64,000 nt of DNA, from assembly GCF_001707825.1 (NCBI RefSeq), contig NZ_LYBM01000001.1, positions 248,001 through 312,000 on the forward strand, in the 5' to 3' direction. Shown one piece after another: positions 37,989 to 48,149 of the stretch. The stretch is from Veronia pacifica (GTDB lineage Bacteria; Pseudomonadota; Gammaproteobacteria; Enterobacterales; Vibrionaceae). Made by a program: the position numbers and the translations under genes. Numbering within the stretch: the first letter of the stretch is position 1; each line of letters starts with the position of its first letter. The notes under the pieces are model-generated. The model was given only the letters and a program-made list of their open reading frames with translations, made no database searches and was not told the DNA's origin.

Positions 37989-38222
37989 TCAATAAGTTTC
38001 CTTGAGAGAACATTGTCTTCGGTCCGCGGTAACAAGCACGTGTTCAATACCTAATGCAGTGACCTTTTGCAGTAGCAACTCGAGTATCCACTTACCATTT
38101 CCTTTGCCACGATGAGATGGGGCAATATCCATAGCTGATGTGCCGAGCCTCTGGAGGAAGGACACATCATCGATATTATGACTTACACGAATGATTCCAA
38201 GAATGAACCTGAGAGATCGCAT
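37989..38222 (-). pseudogene. GNAT acetyltransferase fragment
   Basis: A 77-codon piece carries a GNAT core: SAMDIAPSHRGKGNGKWILE (acetyl-CoA loop RGKGNG) followed by a typical helix and LVTADRR strand. The expected N-terminal third and the end of the domain are missing, and no continuation was found in nearby frames. It is probably the remnant of an acetyltransferase gene. Confidence 0.55.
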
Positions 38223-38475
38223 TTAGCGCTCTTTTATCGACTAGGCCTTATGGATATTTCGATCTTGCATAGCTTGTGTCTATGCGTGACGAACAAAAGT
38301 TTTGATGCGTTTGCAGAATTAGGCTGGAAGAGTAAGGTGCTACCTTAAATGTCAGGATCAACTACCAATACACTGAGCCCAGACATTGTCTCTTTCAATA
38401 TAATATGAGCCGCTTTCGAAAGTGTCAGGTTGAGAAGATAAGATGCTGAGGCGTTGGTACTTCAGCAAAAAAGTT

Positions 38476-40344
38476 TTATGGAACCAGCTTTTTGATAAAA
38501 GGCGAAGAGAAAAGGTAATGAGGATCATACCGTCTTAATCGGGCTACCGTGTTTTCATATGTGCTGGTGGCTGATGCAAATGTGTCTCGCAGAGTATTGG
38601 CGATGAAGTCGTGGTTTTGCCACGGCCCAGAGGCGTTGTAGCCCCATCCTTTTGACCATTCTACTCTGATTTGCTCCGCAGGCAGCTTCTCATAAAGCCA
38701 ATTTTCAATTTCCTGATACAGAGCGCCCATTTCAGGCATATCACTAAAGGTTAATAAATCTAACCACACAACAGAATCTAGGGAAGAATCTGTTGTTGCA
38801 GTTGTTGCCGAAAAAGCGGGCGGTTTTGCTCCAAGTATATTGAGGCCATTTGTGGTGTCTGTCCCCGTAATGCGAATTTCCATTGGACCAGCCATCGGAT
38901 ATTGTCCCCGTGATGCGTACTTATCCTGCAGTCTCAGATAGACCTGAGTGAAGTCATGTAAAAAAGACTGTATGTCAGACCGATTGAGGTGAACAGCATA
39001 GCCATTAGCTGTTATGCGCAGCGTTGTCTCTCGGACATAAACTAAGGTTTTCCAAGCATCACCCCACAAATCATTGCTTTGCGTAAGGAAAGATCTGGTA
39101 TGACTATTTCCCTGTAGAGTATGTTCTACTGCCTTGATGTATGGTTCGAAGATATTGAATTCGGCTTCAGATATGACGTCTGTAGTGGTCTCTCCTCTCC
39201 TGGACTTTGTGGGTTCAGTCATTTTTTTGAATAACGTCTCCCGTTTTGCGCCTCCTTTCAGAGCAAAAGAAGTGATTGCCGCCTGAAGCTTGCCAAATGC
39301 GGGTACTAACGATGGATTTGCTACCAAGGTGCTTTTAATAAAATCTGAGATAAAAACAGGTATGTTGTCGCTGAAAGGATAGTTATAGGCACCAGACACC
39401 CTTCTTGAAGACGGCGGTTTTTCAGGTTCGTTGGTCCACACTTTTAGCCATGGATACTGACTAAACGGAAACCAAATGACCTCCATACGCCCAGCATCAT
39501 CAATAATATTCGAGATTGTCAAAGGTGACTCGGAGGCGGTCTCAGCGAATAGTTCGGTATGGTGAATATTGGTGAAGCTCTGACAACGAAGATTATAATT
39601 CGGTAAAACAAAGAGAGTGGCCTCAATAATGATGGTTGAGCCAAGTGCAGTTAGAAATAAATCGCCATCCTCTTCACCTCGTTGAAAAGTGCGGATTGCG
39701 TATTTTTCTCCGTTCCAGACCATTACGGTTAGCGATAATACACAGTTGCTGATAGAGCCATTAAAGTATTCATTCTCTGTGGAGTCCTGATAATCGACTT
39801 TGGTGCCATGGCCACCTATTGACAGCATGCCTGCTAAAGAAAGGTTTCCAGGAGCTGGAGTATTTGAGAATGCATAGCCCGGTATATTGGGATTTCCCCC
39901 CGGTTGATCAGAGAGATATTGATAAAGAGCTTCAGCCTGAACGCCACCTCCAGCTCTCACTACACCATGGTCTTCTGCCGAGGACACCATATCAAGGTGA
40001 TCAAACTGAGATATATCGATGAGAAGCGCTTTTTTGTCTGACGCCTCCTCAGAGATGATCAATGGCGACCAGTTATGCATTGAACCAAAGGCTTTGATGT
40101 AATAGTTATTATTAAGCGCCCAATCAGCTAATGTTTCTAACCCTTGATTACTATACACTTTTGCGGCTAGGACATTTTGAACGCGTATGTCCTGTGACCA
40201 GTTTTCATAAGTAATTCTGTAAAATCTACTGTCACATCCAGTAAGTAAAAAAGACATGGGAAGCGAAGAAATTATAATGGGAGAAAATAACAAACCATAT
40301 GTGCTTTTTAGAAAACCTCTCCTTTCTTTATTTATTTTATCCAT
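38476..40344 (-). CDS. Tat-exported lipoprotein FAD oxidase, cholesterol oxidase-like
   Basis: A 622-residue flavoenzyme of the vanillyl-alcohol oxidase superfamily. Near the N-terminus, ERRGFLKS is a twin-arginine motif and LLTGC (about residues 33-37) a lipobox, so it should be a folded, lipid-anchored protein. The FAD domain has SMHNWSPL, where His is a likely covalent FAD link, and SIGGHGTK. The C-terminal half resembles the substrate-binding domain of class II cholesterol oxidases (Brevibacterium, Burkholderia type). The substrate could be a sterol or another alcohol. It stands alone. The combined Tat and lipobox signal is unusual. Confidence 0.75.
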   Translation of the reverse strand: MDKINKERRGFLKSTYGLLFSPIIISSLPMSFLLTGCDSRFYRITYENWSQDIRVQNVLAAKVYSNQGLETLADWALNNNYYIKAFGSMHNWSPLIISEEASDKKALLIDISQFDHLDMVSSAEDHGVVRAGGGVQAEALYQYLSDQPGGNPNIPGYAFSNTPAPGNLSLAGMLSIGGHGTKVDYQDSTENEYFNGSISNCVLSLTVMVWNGEKYAIRTFQRGEEDGDLFLTALGSTIIIEATLFVLPNYNLRCQSFTNIHHTELFAETASESPLTISNIIDDAGRMEVIWFPFSQYPWLKVWTNEPEKPPSSRRVSGAYNYPFSDNIPVFISDFIKSTLVANPSLVPAFGKLQAAITSFALKGGAKRETLFKKMTEPTKSRRGETTTDVISEAEFNIFEPYIKAVEHTLQGNSHTRSFLTQSNDLWGDAWKTLVYVRETTLRITANGYAVHLNRSDIQSFLHDFTQVYLRLQDKYASRGQYPMAGPMEIRITGTDTTNGLNILGAKPPAFSATTATTDSSLDSVVWLDLLTFSDMPEMGALYQEIENWLYEKLPAEQIRVEWSKGWGYNASGPWQNHDFIANTLRDTFASATSTYENTVARLRRYDPHYLFSSPFIKKLVP

Positions 40345-40993
40345 AAATATCCTTATTCAATTAAGTGAGTTAAAAATAACGCCAAACTTTATAATTGGAG
40401 GTGTGATGGATAACAAGAGAGAGGAAGTTACTATTTGTTAAATAAAGTTATTTGTTTTTTTATTAATAACTCTGATGAATATATATTTTATAGATTATTA
40501 CACTATATTAATCACTATTATGAGTAACATATAATTGAATATAAACTTATAAATAGTGTTATATAAGAAATAGATTGGCCAATAATATTTTATTAAATAC
40601 TTAATTAGAGTTCACTTGTTTATATGTTAAGGCATGATAAACAAGATATGTCTTATCAGGAGCTTGAATATAGTAATGTTCAAGAAGCGTAAACCGATGA
40701 ACAATCTGTAGTGTTCGGTTCATGTGACACAAGCTTGGAGTGACGAGCAAAGTAAACTCAACAATATTACTCTCAATCTTATTTTAAATTATTGAAATAT
40801 AATAACTTATCGTACTTAAAGCTGGGGCGTAAGGCCAGTGTGTGATTATTGATTTTTTACAAACACGCGATTAGCCGATACGTCGGCCAAGCATAAATAG
40901 TCGACCAAACATGAATATAAGTAGCATGAACACACAGCGAGTCATTCTGCTTCCATCCTTCAAAAAATCCGATAGCAACTAGTCGCTGGTTAC
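40345..40993. other. Intergenic, AT-rich
   Basis: About 650 bases, AT-rich in the first 400. No supported gene, RNA or terminator. Confidence 0.35.
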
Positions 40994-41203
40994 GTGATCC
41001 AGTCAGATTGTGTGCTGACGGTCGAAGAAAGTCCGGTGGATATCCATGACTTGATGGCAGAGTTACGAGATCTGGTGAAAGTTGTGGATATCTTTGATTC
41101 CATTGAAAGCATACCGCTGTATCTTCTGGACATCATTGATATCCTCATTGCAAACGGCGACTTCTCCGTCGCGCAGAGCTATCTAGCTGATTTCAAGAGA
41201 TGA
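40994..41203 (+). CDS. Hypothetical acidic small protein or fragment
   Basis: A 69-codon frame from a GTG, acidic and helix-like (SPVDIHDLMAELRDLVKVVD). Just after it another short protein-like run (41214-41299, ending DEAIEELGVM) lies in a different frame, suggesting this may be a piece of a decayed gene. No family was recognised and no good ribosome site was seen. Confidence 0.3.
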   Translation: MIQSDCVLTVEESPVDIHDLMAELRDLVKVVDIFDSIESIPLYLLDIIDILIANGDFSVAQSYLADFKR

Positions 41204-41385
41204 GCCACAGTGTTGAGCGGCTTCCTGATACCAGTTGAAGACGTTGAAGCAATGACATTAAAGACTGATGAAGCGATTGAAGAACTGGGCGTGATGTAAA
41301 CAACATCGACATTGTCAATAAATAGATAACGTAAAGGAGACCAGTTGTGGTGAAAGTTGAAGAAAAGTGATGGACGCTCGCTTTC

Positions 41386-41694
41386 GTGTCACTGTTGCTG
41401 GTCTCTTTTTTATATTGGTTTTGGCAGCAATCCCGGATAAGTGAACTCGTTCAACTGACAGTGCTAAGTATTGGTACCCCTGCCTATCTTTGTCTTTATA
41501 CTGTTCGCATCAATCCGCAAAAGTCGCAATTCTCCATCAAGGTTATCTCTGTCGCCTCAGGCTTGGTGATTAGCCTTCATGCTTTATTAACAGTTTTTTT
41601 TCGGGGAGGAACAAGCGGCAACGTGAAGATAACTACGTTTTTCATTTATCTAGCAGTTTTACTTTACTGTCACGCGCTATATTTGTCACGCTGA
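41386..41694 (+). CDS. Hypothetical membrane protein, 102 residues
   Basis: A hydrophobic frame from a GTG with three likely membrane helices (about residues 2-15, 20-40, 52-100 in parts). The family was not recognised. Upstream, a good AAAGGAG site leads into a tiny GTG-started frame (VKVEEK) ending about 20 bases before this start, so translation may be coupled. It is followed five bases later by another membrane protein frame, and the pair may form a unit. Confidence 0.45.
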   Translation: MSLLLVSFLYWFWQQSRISELVQLTVLSIGTPAYLCLYTVRINPQKSQFSIKVISVASGLVISLHALLTVFFRGGTSGNVKITTFFIYLAVLLYCHALYLSR

Positions 41695-41699
41695 AGAGC

Positions 41700-42032
41700 T
41701 TGTATCCAGTATTAATAACACATCCAATCCTCTCAGCTGGTGCATCGTTAATTGGCCTCATCCTTATTGAGATGTTAAATATCCCCCAATCGATTGGAAG
41801 TATCATTATCTTGGCTGTGCAAAATCAATCTATTTCTTTGGAATGGTACGAGCCACTTTCACTCATTTTTCTTATTCAGATAACTCTGGCTACTTTCCTT
41901 TTTCCTTTTCTGTTGTTTTCAAAGTGGCTAGCTACCAAGCAAGAAGTCACGTTGTCAGCCAGGATGATTACAGCTATGGCAATAAATGGCTCTGTCGGCG
42001 CTGTAACCTTGTTTGCGATGTGTTTTAAATGA
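41700..42032 (+). CDS. Hypothetical membrane protein, 110 residues
   Basis: A hydrophobic frame from TTG 41700 with three predicted helices (ILSAGASLIGLILIEML, the PLSLIFLIQITLATFLFPF region, and the C-terminal SVGAVTLFAMCF). It begins five bases after the previous membrane gene stops, so the two are probably one operon. No family was recognised and both use rare starts. Confidence 0.45.
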   Translation: MYPVLITHPILSAGASLIGLILIEMLNIPQSIGSIIILAVQNQSISLEWYEPLSLIFLIQITLATFLFPFLLFSKWLATKQEVTLSARMITAMAINGSVGAVTLFAMCFK

Positions 42033-42577
42033 TGTGTGTTTCGGTGCTGCCTATAACCTTATAAGCAAGCCGTTGAAACTGAAATCAGTGAACAAGCCAA
42101 TTGGAACTGGCTTGTAAGTTGAGTACACAGTTTATGGCTACGAAAAGCGGGAGATGATAGTGAACACCCATCGCCTATCGGATCATTTCGCTGACTTCTA
42201 CTGCCAGTAAAAAATACTCAGTGTGGGTATGAATACGTGATGGCGCTATACCTATAAAACCTTGTGCTCACTGTTTAAATAGAGTAGCAAAATTGTTGTT
42301 ATGACTATGAAAACATGACGACAAAAAAGCTTAAGTCAGTATATTTTTGCGTATCAATTAAGGCCTCAAACCTCGAGAGCATTGGTTTACGTGGAAGAGT
42401 GTGATGCTGCATTAGTGACACAGAAAATCCCCATATCATTTGTTTGTATTTCTGCGATGTATCTCGAAACTGCCCTTATCCTCTGCGAGTATAAAAATTA
42501 GCCGATGTAGATTGATAGCGACTTAAGATTATTAAACGAAATCATGTTTATTACTTAATTGTTACCTTTCATCGGGG
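42033..42577. other. Intergenic
   Basis: About 545 bases with no supported gene. It presumably contains the promoter of the repeat lipoprotein. Confidence 0.4.
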
Positions 42578-44086
42578 ATGAAAATGAAGAACTTCAAACA
42601 TAAAGCCTTATCAACCATCTTCTTCTTGTCAATATTATCTGGCTGTGACTCTATTTCTGAAAATACAGTAACAGAGTCGCCAGAAGTAGATCCAACTTTT
42701 ACCCCAGAATCAGAAACTTCCGATGCTTTTTTAAATAAAAAATTTAATAGCTGGGGCAATGATGAATTAACGCTTTCGAAAGTGGAGTGTAAAGCCTGCG
42801 ATAGCAGTCCGTTGAAATTGGTCGCTCAGAACCCTGTAAAGGAAATTTTTTCGACAGGTTCGGCTTTCGCCGCATTGCGAGCAGATGGAACGTTGGTCAC
42901 TTGGGGGGATACCCAGTATGGTGGCAGTCTTTACAAGGGTGTGTTTGATCCGCAAAACCCGGTAACAGTTATCTTCTCGACAGAGATGGCTTTCGCCGCA
43001 TTGCGAGCAGATGGAACGTTGGTCACTTGGGGAAGTATTGGCGGTGAACGTGGAACTGTCACCTTTGATCCCCAAAACCCCGTAAAGAAAATTTTTCCGA
43101 CTCACTCTGCATTCGTTGCTTTGCGAAAAGACGCTACCGTTGTGGCTTTGGGAGAGACGTTGGGTGATAGTGCCCCTGCTTCGTTCAACTTCGAACCCAT
43201 GAACCCAGTCAAAGAAATTTTCTCTACGCAAAGTGCATCTGCTGCAATTCGTAATGATGGAACTGTGGTTGCTTGGGGAGACAAAGAACAGGGCGGTGAC
43301 GTTGGTGCCGTCACCTTTGCCCCCGACAATCCTGTTAAGAGTATTTTCTCAACTGCGGTGGCATTTGCCGCATTGCGGGAAGATGGCACAGTTGTAACTT
43401 GGGGAGAGACATATGGTGGAGGTGATCTGGGTACAGTAACCTTTGATCCGAAGAACCCTGTCAAAGAGATTGTCTCATCATCTTTCGCGTTCGCAGCACT
43501 ACGACAAGACGGCAGTGCTGTTACCTGGGGGAACGTGGATGAAGAGAGTGAAGGGGATGATTCTAGCTCGATAATCTTTGAGCCACAAAACCCAATCAAG
43601 AAAATTACCTCTTCAGCTATCGCATTTGCTGCTCTGCGAAAAGATGGCACAGTCGTTACTTGGGGAGAGAAGGGGTCTGGTGGTGATCTTGGTAAAATCA
43701 CCTTTGATCCGCGGAATCCGATAAAAAGTATTTTTTCAACAGATTTCGCATTTGCAGCACTGAAAAAAGATGGCTCTGTGGTTACTTGGGGGGATCCTGA
43801 AAGTGGTGGAGATAGCCACGCGATTACCTTTGATCCCCAGAATCCCGTAAAAAAAATCTTCTCGACAGAAACAGCCTTTGCTGCATTGAGAGAGGACGGG
43901 TCGGTGGTTACTTGGGGTGATCCTGAAAGTGGTGGAGATAGTCACACGGTTTCTTTTGATCCCCAAAATCCTATCAAGGACATATATACATCAAAAACTT
44001 CATTTTCCGCAGTAAGGGAAGACGGTACGGTAGTCGCATGGGGTAATGCTGAAACTGGCGGTGACTTAAGCGACGTGGACTTTTAA
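42578..44086 (+). CDS. Lipoprotein with ten RCC1-like tandem repeats
   Basis: A 502-residue exported lipoprotein. The signal peptide ends in LSGC (lipobox near residue 22). From about residue 90 there are ten repeats of 38-44 residues of the form NPvKxIFSTxxAFAALRxDGtVVTWGxxxxGGD..tvxFdPq. Each gives a beta-hairpin-like unit, and together they probably fold as a beta-propeller related to RCC1 domains. Repeats 8 and 9 are nearly identical, a sign of recent duplication or conversion. It likely sits on the outer membrane and may bind a protein or sugar; no enzyme signature was seen. Start ATG 42578 or 42584. Confidence 0.8.
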   Translation: MKMKNFKHKALSTIFFLSILSGCDSISENTVTESPEVDPTFTPESETSDAFLNKKFNSWGNDELTLSKVECKACDSSPLKLVAQNPVKEIFSTGSAFAALRADGTLVTWGDTQYGGSLYKGVFDPQNPVTVIFSTEMAFAALRADGTLVTWGSIGGERGTVTFDPQNPVKKIFPTHSAFVALRKDATVVALGETLGDSAPASFNFEPMNPVKEIFSTQSASAAIRNDGTVVAWGDKEQGGDVGAVTFAPDNPVKSIFSTAVAFAALREDGTVVTWGETYGGGDLGTVTFDPKNPVKEIVSSSFAFAALRQDGSAVTWGNVDEESEGDDSSSIIFEPQNPIKKITSSAIAFAALRKDGTVVTWGEKGSGGDLGKITFDPRNPIKSIFSTDFAFAALKKDGSVVTWGDPESGGDSHAITFDPQNPVKKIFSTETAFAALREDGSVVTWGDPESGGDSHTVSFDPQNPIKDIYTSKTSFSAVREDGTVVAWGNAETGGDLSDVDF

Positions 44087-44520
<434 letters not shown>

Positions 44521-44996
44521 TCCCCGAGGACGGGGTTTTCAAGAGCCTCTTTGAAAGTACAATTCCTCCTATTTCATCAGGTATCGTCCAACTCTAGTCA
44601 GAGCTGTTAAATGCGTCTTAGGAGATAACCCCGCCGACTGAGCTGGGTCAAATGACAGGCATAAACTCAACAAATCAGTAAAGAATGCACGTTACTTGTT
44701 TATTGCTTACTACAAAATTAAATTATTGATATTTGAAACTTAAGTATCGAGATAGAGTACAGCCTAACGGCATGAAGTTGCCGAAGAAGTGTATTTCTAC
44801 CCATAAAGCTAACTTGATAAATCGATATAACCTTCTTAAATACTATTTATCTTTTTTATGAAATAACTATCTGAAACCAACATAGATATGAAGAAAGAAA
44901 CAGTGCAGTCACCATATGATATCTTTTTGAACGTTGTTTTTTTGTTTCGCTTAAATAATAATACGTCGTCCAATTAATTCAGGTGAGAGATAAATC
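44521..44996. other. Intergenic, possible IS remnant and promoter region
   Basis: About 475 bases with no supported gene. The first 100 bases may be further transposase debris; the rest is AT-rich and precedes a lipoprotein gene. Confidence 0.3.
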
Positions 44997-45818
44997 ATGA
45001 ACTTCAAAATTATACCTTTATGTTTGTTTACATCTTTATGTATGGTCGGCTGCGGAGGCGGTGATGCAGGAAGTACTACAGGCGCTAAAGGCACTGGAGG
45101 TTCAGGTTCTTCCATTACAAGAAAAGGTAATTTCTACTATTCAGTATTCAATTACACAGATTCAATCAAAAAATTCCGAATAGTCGAAAATGAAAAATGG
45201 GGTGATGCTTTTCGTATCGTTTGGGGAAATATACTTTCCGAAGGGCAAGTGCTTAAAGACTCCCTTCAAGCGAACGCGAACCCTCAAAAGCCCTCAACAT
45301 TAGAGGGTATGGTTGATTTCGAAATGCTAAACGACCAAGACACACCAGTTGACCATAAGAATGGTTTTATCGGCGAGTTGGGTCCTGACCATTCTTATGC
45401 CTATTTTATGACAAAAACCATTACCCAAGGAACGCAACTTCCAGCTAGTTACGAACAGGTAGATGTATTTCCATACGCAAAGAAAGACATCAAAGGCAAA
45501 GTGCCTGTGATCAGTTACCTTAGAGACGGCGATATTATCCTCAACCGCCAATGTACTGATTCATATCAATCAAGCTCAATAAGCCAATTAGATATCAAAA
45601 GAGGCGACAGCTTTTCATTCTCATGCCCAGAGGGCTCTGAACTTTCCGGCGGTTCAATAACATACCGAGTGAGTGGAGAGAATGACTTCCAGACAACCAG
45701 CTTTGATTTAAACCTTATCAGCGCAGTAAATACCTTTAAATATCCTGCACTTGTTTTACATAATCAGCCAGCAAAAGGTACAGATTACAAAATCGAAATT
45801 GCGGAACTTGACAATTAA
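44997..45818 (+). CDS. Hypothetical lipoprotein, 273 residues
   Basis: The signal peptide ends in the lipobox MVGC (Cys near residue 19), followed by a flexible Gly/Ser/Thr linker (about residues 20-42). The mature domain is mostly beta-strand in character with two Cys (QCTDS and FSCPEG) that may form a disulfide. No family was recognised. ATG 44997 follows GGTGAGAG. It is flanked by accessory genes and stands alone. Confidence 0.65.
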   Translation: MNFKIIPLCLFTSLCMVGCGGGDAGSTTGAKGTGGSGSSITRKGNFYYSVFNYTDSIKKFRIVENEKWGDAFRIVWGNILSEGQVLKDSLQANANPQKPSTLEGMVDFEMLNDQDTPVDHKNGFIGELGPDHSYAYFMTKTITQGTQLPASYEQVDVFPYAKKDIKGKVPVISYLRDGDIILNRQCTDSYQSSSISQLDIKRGDSFSFSCPEGSELSGGSITYRVSGENDFQTTSFDLNLISAVNTFKYPALVLHNQPAKGTDYKIEIAELDN

Positions 45819-45965
45819 TACAGAACACCAGCCAGTAGACTGTTTGGACGCGGTTTAAGGTAGTGGGGAATAGCTGACATTGTATTCACTTCGGTAATAC
45901 TGAGGCTGTGACTAAACAAGTGGGAAGCATTGCTAGTCAGTTTGAAGCACGCTTTATAACAGAGA

Positions 45966-46253
45966 CTATGGTTTTTTAAGCTTCTTGCGCAGCAGTGAAG
46001 TTGATAGGGGGCTTTGGCTCCCTTTTTTGATCTTCTGTGCTGCCTGTGCAATGTAAGGCTCAAAGACTACATCTCCATCAACAGAATTTATTGATGTGAA
46101 AACTCCAACACTAAATAAAAATATAACGGTACTCAACATTCCAAAACCCGGAGACTTGAGGATTTTCTTTGCCATTACTCCTTGTATACATACCAGATTA
46201 ATAACCCCCAAAGTGTTCAATAAAATTCCTACGATTTGTCCAATATAGTGCAT
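45966..46253 (-). CDS. Small membrane protein sharing a conserved first helix (copy A)
   Basis: A 95-residue protein with two N-terminal membrane helices (MHYIGQIVGILLNTLGVINL and the FGMLSTVIFLFSVGVF region) and a basic tail. The first helix is clearly related to those at 47.0 kb and 56.5 kb, and the DNA upstream is conserved too, while the rest differs. ATG 46253 is chosen because the homology begins there; there is no good ribosome site. Function is unknown; small membrane effector or toxin-like roles are possible. Confidence 0.5.
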   Translation of the reverse strand: MHYIGQIVGILLNTLGVINLVCIQGVMAKKILKSPGFGMLSTVIFLFSVGVFTSINSVDGDVVFEPYIAQAAQKIKKGSQSPLSTSLLRKKLKKP

Positions 46254-46440
46254 GGCTAAAATTTGCGACCGTCTCCACGCCATAAATCTTCTCGTGTGAA
46301 GAGATTTGTACAAAATCCTGCGCGTGAAAATCACCAAACTGTTTTAAGTTGATAATCCTGCTTAAGTACAGCGATGTGGTTTCTATTCCCTTTTATCGAT
46401 TGCGACTGTGTGAAAGGTTTGGATGTAAGAGGCTAAAAGT
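46254..46440 (-). repeat. Conserved leader repeat, copy A
   Basis: About 190 bases upstream of the small membrane gene match the leader of the 47.0 kb gene in order and spacing: a CTACTTTTAG block, AACCTTTCACACAG, CGATAAAAGGGAATAG, GTTTGGTGATTTTCACG, then GTCGCAAATTTT just before the start. It may be a promoter plus structured leader. Confidence 0.6.
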
Positions 46441-46467
46441 AGAAAGCCCCCGTTTAGCAAGGGGGCC
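46441..46467 (-). terminator. Intrinsic terminator of the acetyltransferase gene
   Basis: On the minus strand GGCCCCCTTG and its partner CGGGGGC form a GC-rich stem followed by TTTCTACTTTT, about 25 bases after the stop at 46490. Confidence 0.75.
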
Positions 46468-46489
46468 TGGAATGACGTTTATTAGCCTG

Positions 46490-46939
46490 CTAGGTATAAT
46501 GTAATTCCATAATAGTTTCATCAAATTCATCTTGTTCTACAACGGTAAAATTAAACTGCTCGAAGAACTTTTTCATTGCGTCATGTCCTTCGACGTGACA
46601 GATAGATATTGATTTGAAGCCCTCCAATTGCTTGATTTCTTCAAGTACAATCTTTATTGCTTCTGAACCATAGCCCCGACCTTGAAAACTCACATCAATT
46701 AACAGCTGGTCTATGAAGATTTCACTGGGTTTTCCATTTTCATGATTGGGATAGTACTGGATAAAACCAATTGGCTTATCTTCAAGATAAACGCCCCGAT
46801 TAACGTAATAGTCATAGAATTTTGATGCGGCAATAGCTTCTGACGGAAGCGCAACATAGTTTTCTTGCTCTTTAGTGATTTCAACGTCAAGCATTTCGAA
46901 CCAAATGTCTTTAGTGATTTCTCTTAGATTAACGTCCAT
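46490..46939 (-). CDS. GNAT family N-acetyltransferase
   Basis: A 149-residue single-domain acetyltransferase. IFIDQLLIDVSFQGRGYGSEA holds the acetyl-CoA loop (QGRGYG), and a central YYVNRGVYLEDKPIGFIQYY strand pair fits the fold. Similar to the AAC(6')/RimI-like group of small GNATs often found as gene cassettes. Its substrate is unknown. ATG 46939 follows AAAAGGAAAT. It is closed by its own terminator. Confidence 0.82.
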   Translation of the reverse strand: MDVNLREITKDIWFEMLDVEITKEQENYVALPSEAIAASKFYDYYVNRGVYLEDKPIGFIQYYPNHENGKPSEIFIDQLLIDVSFQGRGYGSEAIKIVLEEIKQLEGFKSISICHVEGHDAMKKFFEQFNFTVVEQDEFDETIMELHYT

Positions 46940-47015
46940 TTTTTATTTCCTTTTGTTATATGTTGACACGGCTCACGTCCAAATAATTGCGATGAAGGAG
47001 TGATAGCTAAGCGCT

Positions 47016-47729
47016 TCAAGACCTTATTAATTTGCCTTTTGTACGCCGATAAATTATCAATAACAAAATTATGCTCAATAGAAAGTAACAGACTAAAGTG
47101 GTCGCAACGTAAAATATTGAAATATTAGCCTGTAGTGACGAAGCATATGTTTTGGCGCCCATCCCACCGGGAGAGAGTTCGATTTGAGGGTTGAGATGGC
47201 TTAATTGACTAAAGTCAGAATTAAACCTTACTTTTAATGTGTAGACGCCAGATGTAAGAACAGGCAAGCCAATACCTTCTTTCCATCTTTGTCCTAAGCT
47301 ACCTCCTTGCTGTATATGAGGTGTCGACTTCCCTTTAACCTCAACACCTTTATTGGAAGTGAATGTCCAGTGAATTTCGTAGTCTTTATACGTGCCACAA
47401 GGAGCTTTTTTATGTCTATTCCAGCAACCAAATTCTCCAAACACCTTTTGAAGTTCAGCGATACTAGAATCAAAAGTTACGAATAGAGAATATTTACCTG
47501 AAATTAATACCTGTAGTTCAGACTCAAAAATATACCCTTTTTTAACTTCTGTATCTTTCTTCAGTGGGGATTCCCATATCTTACTGTCAATAAAAAACAG
47601 CAATAATAAAAATGTTATTAATATAGTAGTAATGTAAAGCAGTTTCTTAATACTCATCGGCCATAACAGTGCAACAAACCCCAATACCTCCAATGTAATT
47701 CCTAATATTTGCCCAAAATAATTCAACAA
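47016..47729 (-). CDS. Membrane protein sharing the conserved first helix (copy B)
   Basis: A 237-residue protein. The first helix (MLNYFGQILGITLEVLGFVA) matches copy A; a second helix follows (residues about 30-50), then a periplasmic beta-rich domain (about 55-200) with a Cys pair (GCWNRHKKAPCGTY), and a final helix near 207-228. It starts at TTG without a clear ribosome site. Leader DNA is shared with copy A, so the family looks like a conserved head joined to different tails. Function is unknown. Confidence 0.6.
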   Translation of the reverse strand: MLNYFGQILGITLEVLGFVALLWPMSIKKLLYITTILITFLLLLFFIDSKIWESPLKKDTEVKKGYIFESELQVLISGKYSLFVTFDSSIAELQKVFGEFGCWNRHKKAPCGTYKDYEIHWTFTSNKGVEVKGKSTPHIQQGGSLGQRWKEGIGLPVLTSGVYTLKVRFNSDFSQLSHLNPQIELSPGGMGAKTYASSLQANISIFYVATTLVCYFLLSIILLLIIYRRTKGKLIRS

Positions 47730-47930
47730 GGAATTTTGCGAGTGCCTACACGCTCTTCAATCATCTGGCCCACAGGCAATGGATAGATGTCCTGTTCGTG
47801 AAAAATCACCAAGCTGGCAAGAGACGCGAATTCTGCCCAAGTGCAGCGAGGTGTCTACTATTCTCTTTTATCGATTGCTAGAGTGCCAAAGGTTCGTAAG
47901 AAAAGGCCCAGAGTAGATGGCCTAAGCTTT
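47730..47930 (-). repeat. Conserved leader repeat, copy B
   Basis: About 200 bases upstream of the 47.0 kb gene share blocks with copy A in the same order, including CGATAAAAGAGAATAG, GCTTGGTGATTTTTCACG and CTCGCAAAATT just before the start codon. Confidence 0.6.
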
Positions 47931-48149
47931 CAGCTTTCTCTTGCCTCGACATCTTTCTCATACAACTTATGTGGAAATAACTTTGTGTAAACAAGTCATA
48001 AGGTTTGAGGGGATTTGTAGGGGATCCGGTGGTGACAATAGACGGTATGTTGCGGCAATTCGAAAAAAAAGGTAATTGAGAAGTGCTCCCCAATTACCCA
48101 AAAATCCGTTAATGTATATCTAGTTATAGTATTTTTACGTGTTTCTTTA

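Noticed and set aside
42767-43966. Long minus-strand frames inside the repeat lipoprotein
   Set aside because: They are antisense shadows created by the repeated coding sequence and show no independent protein features.
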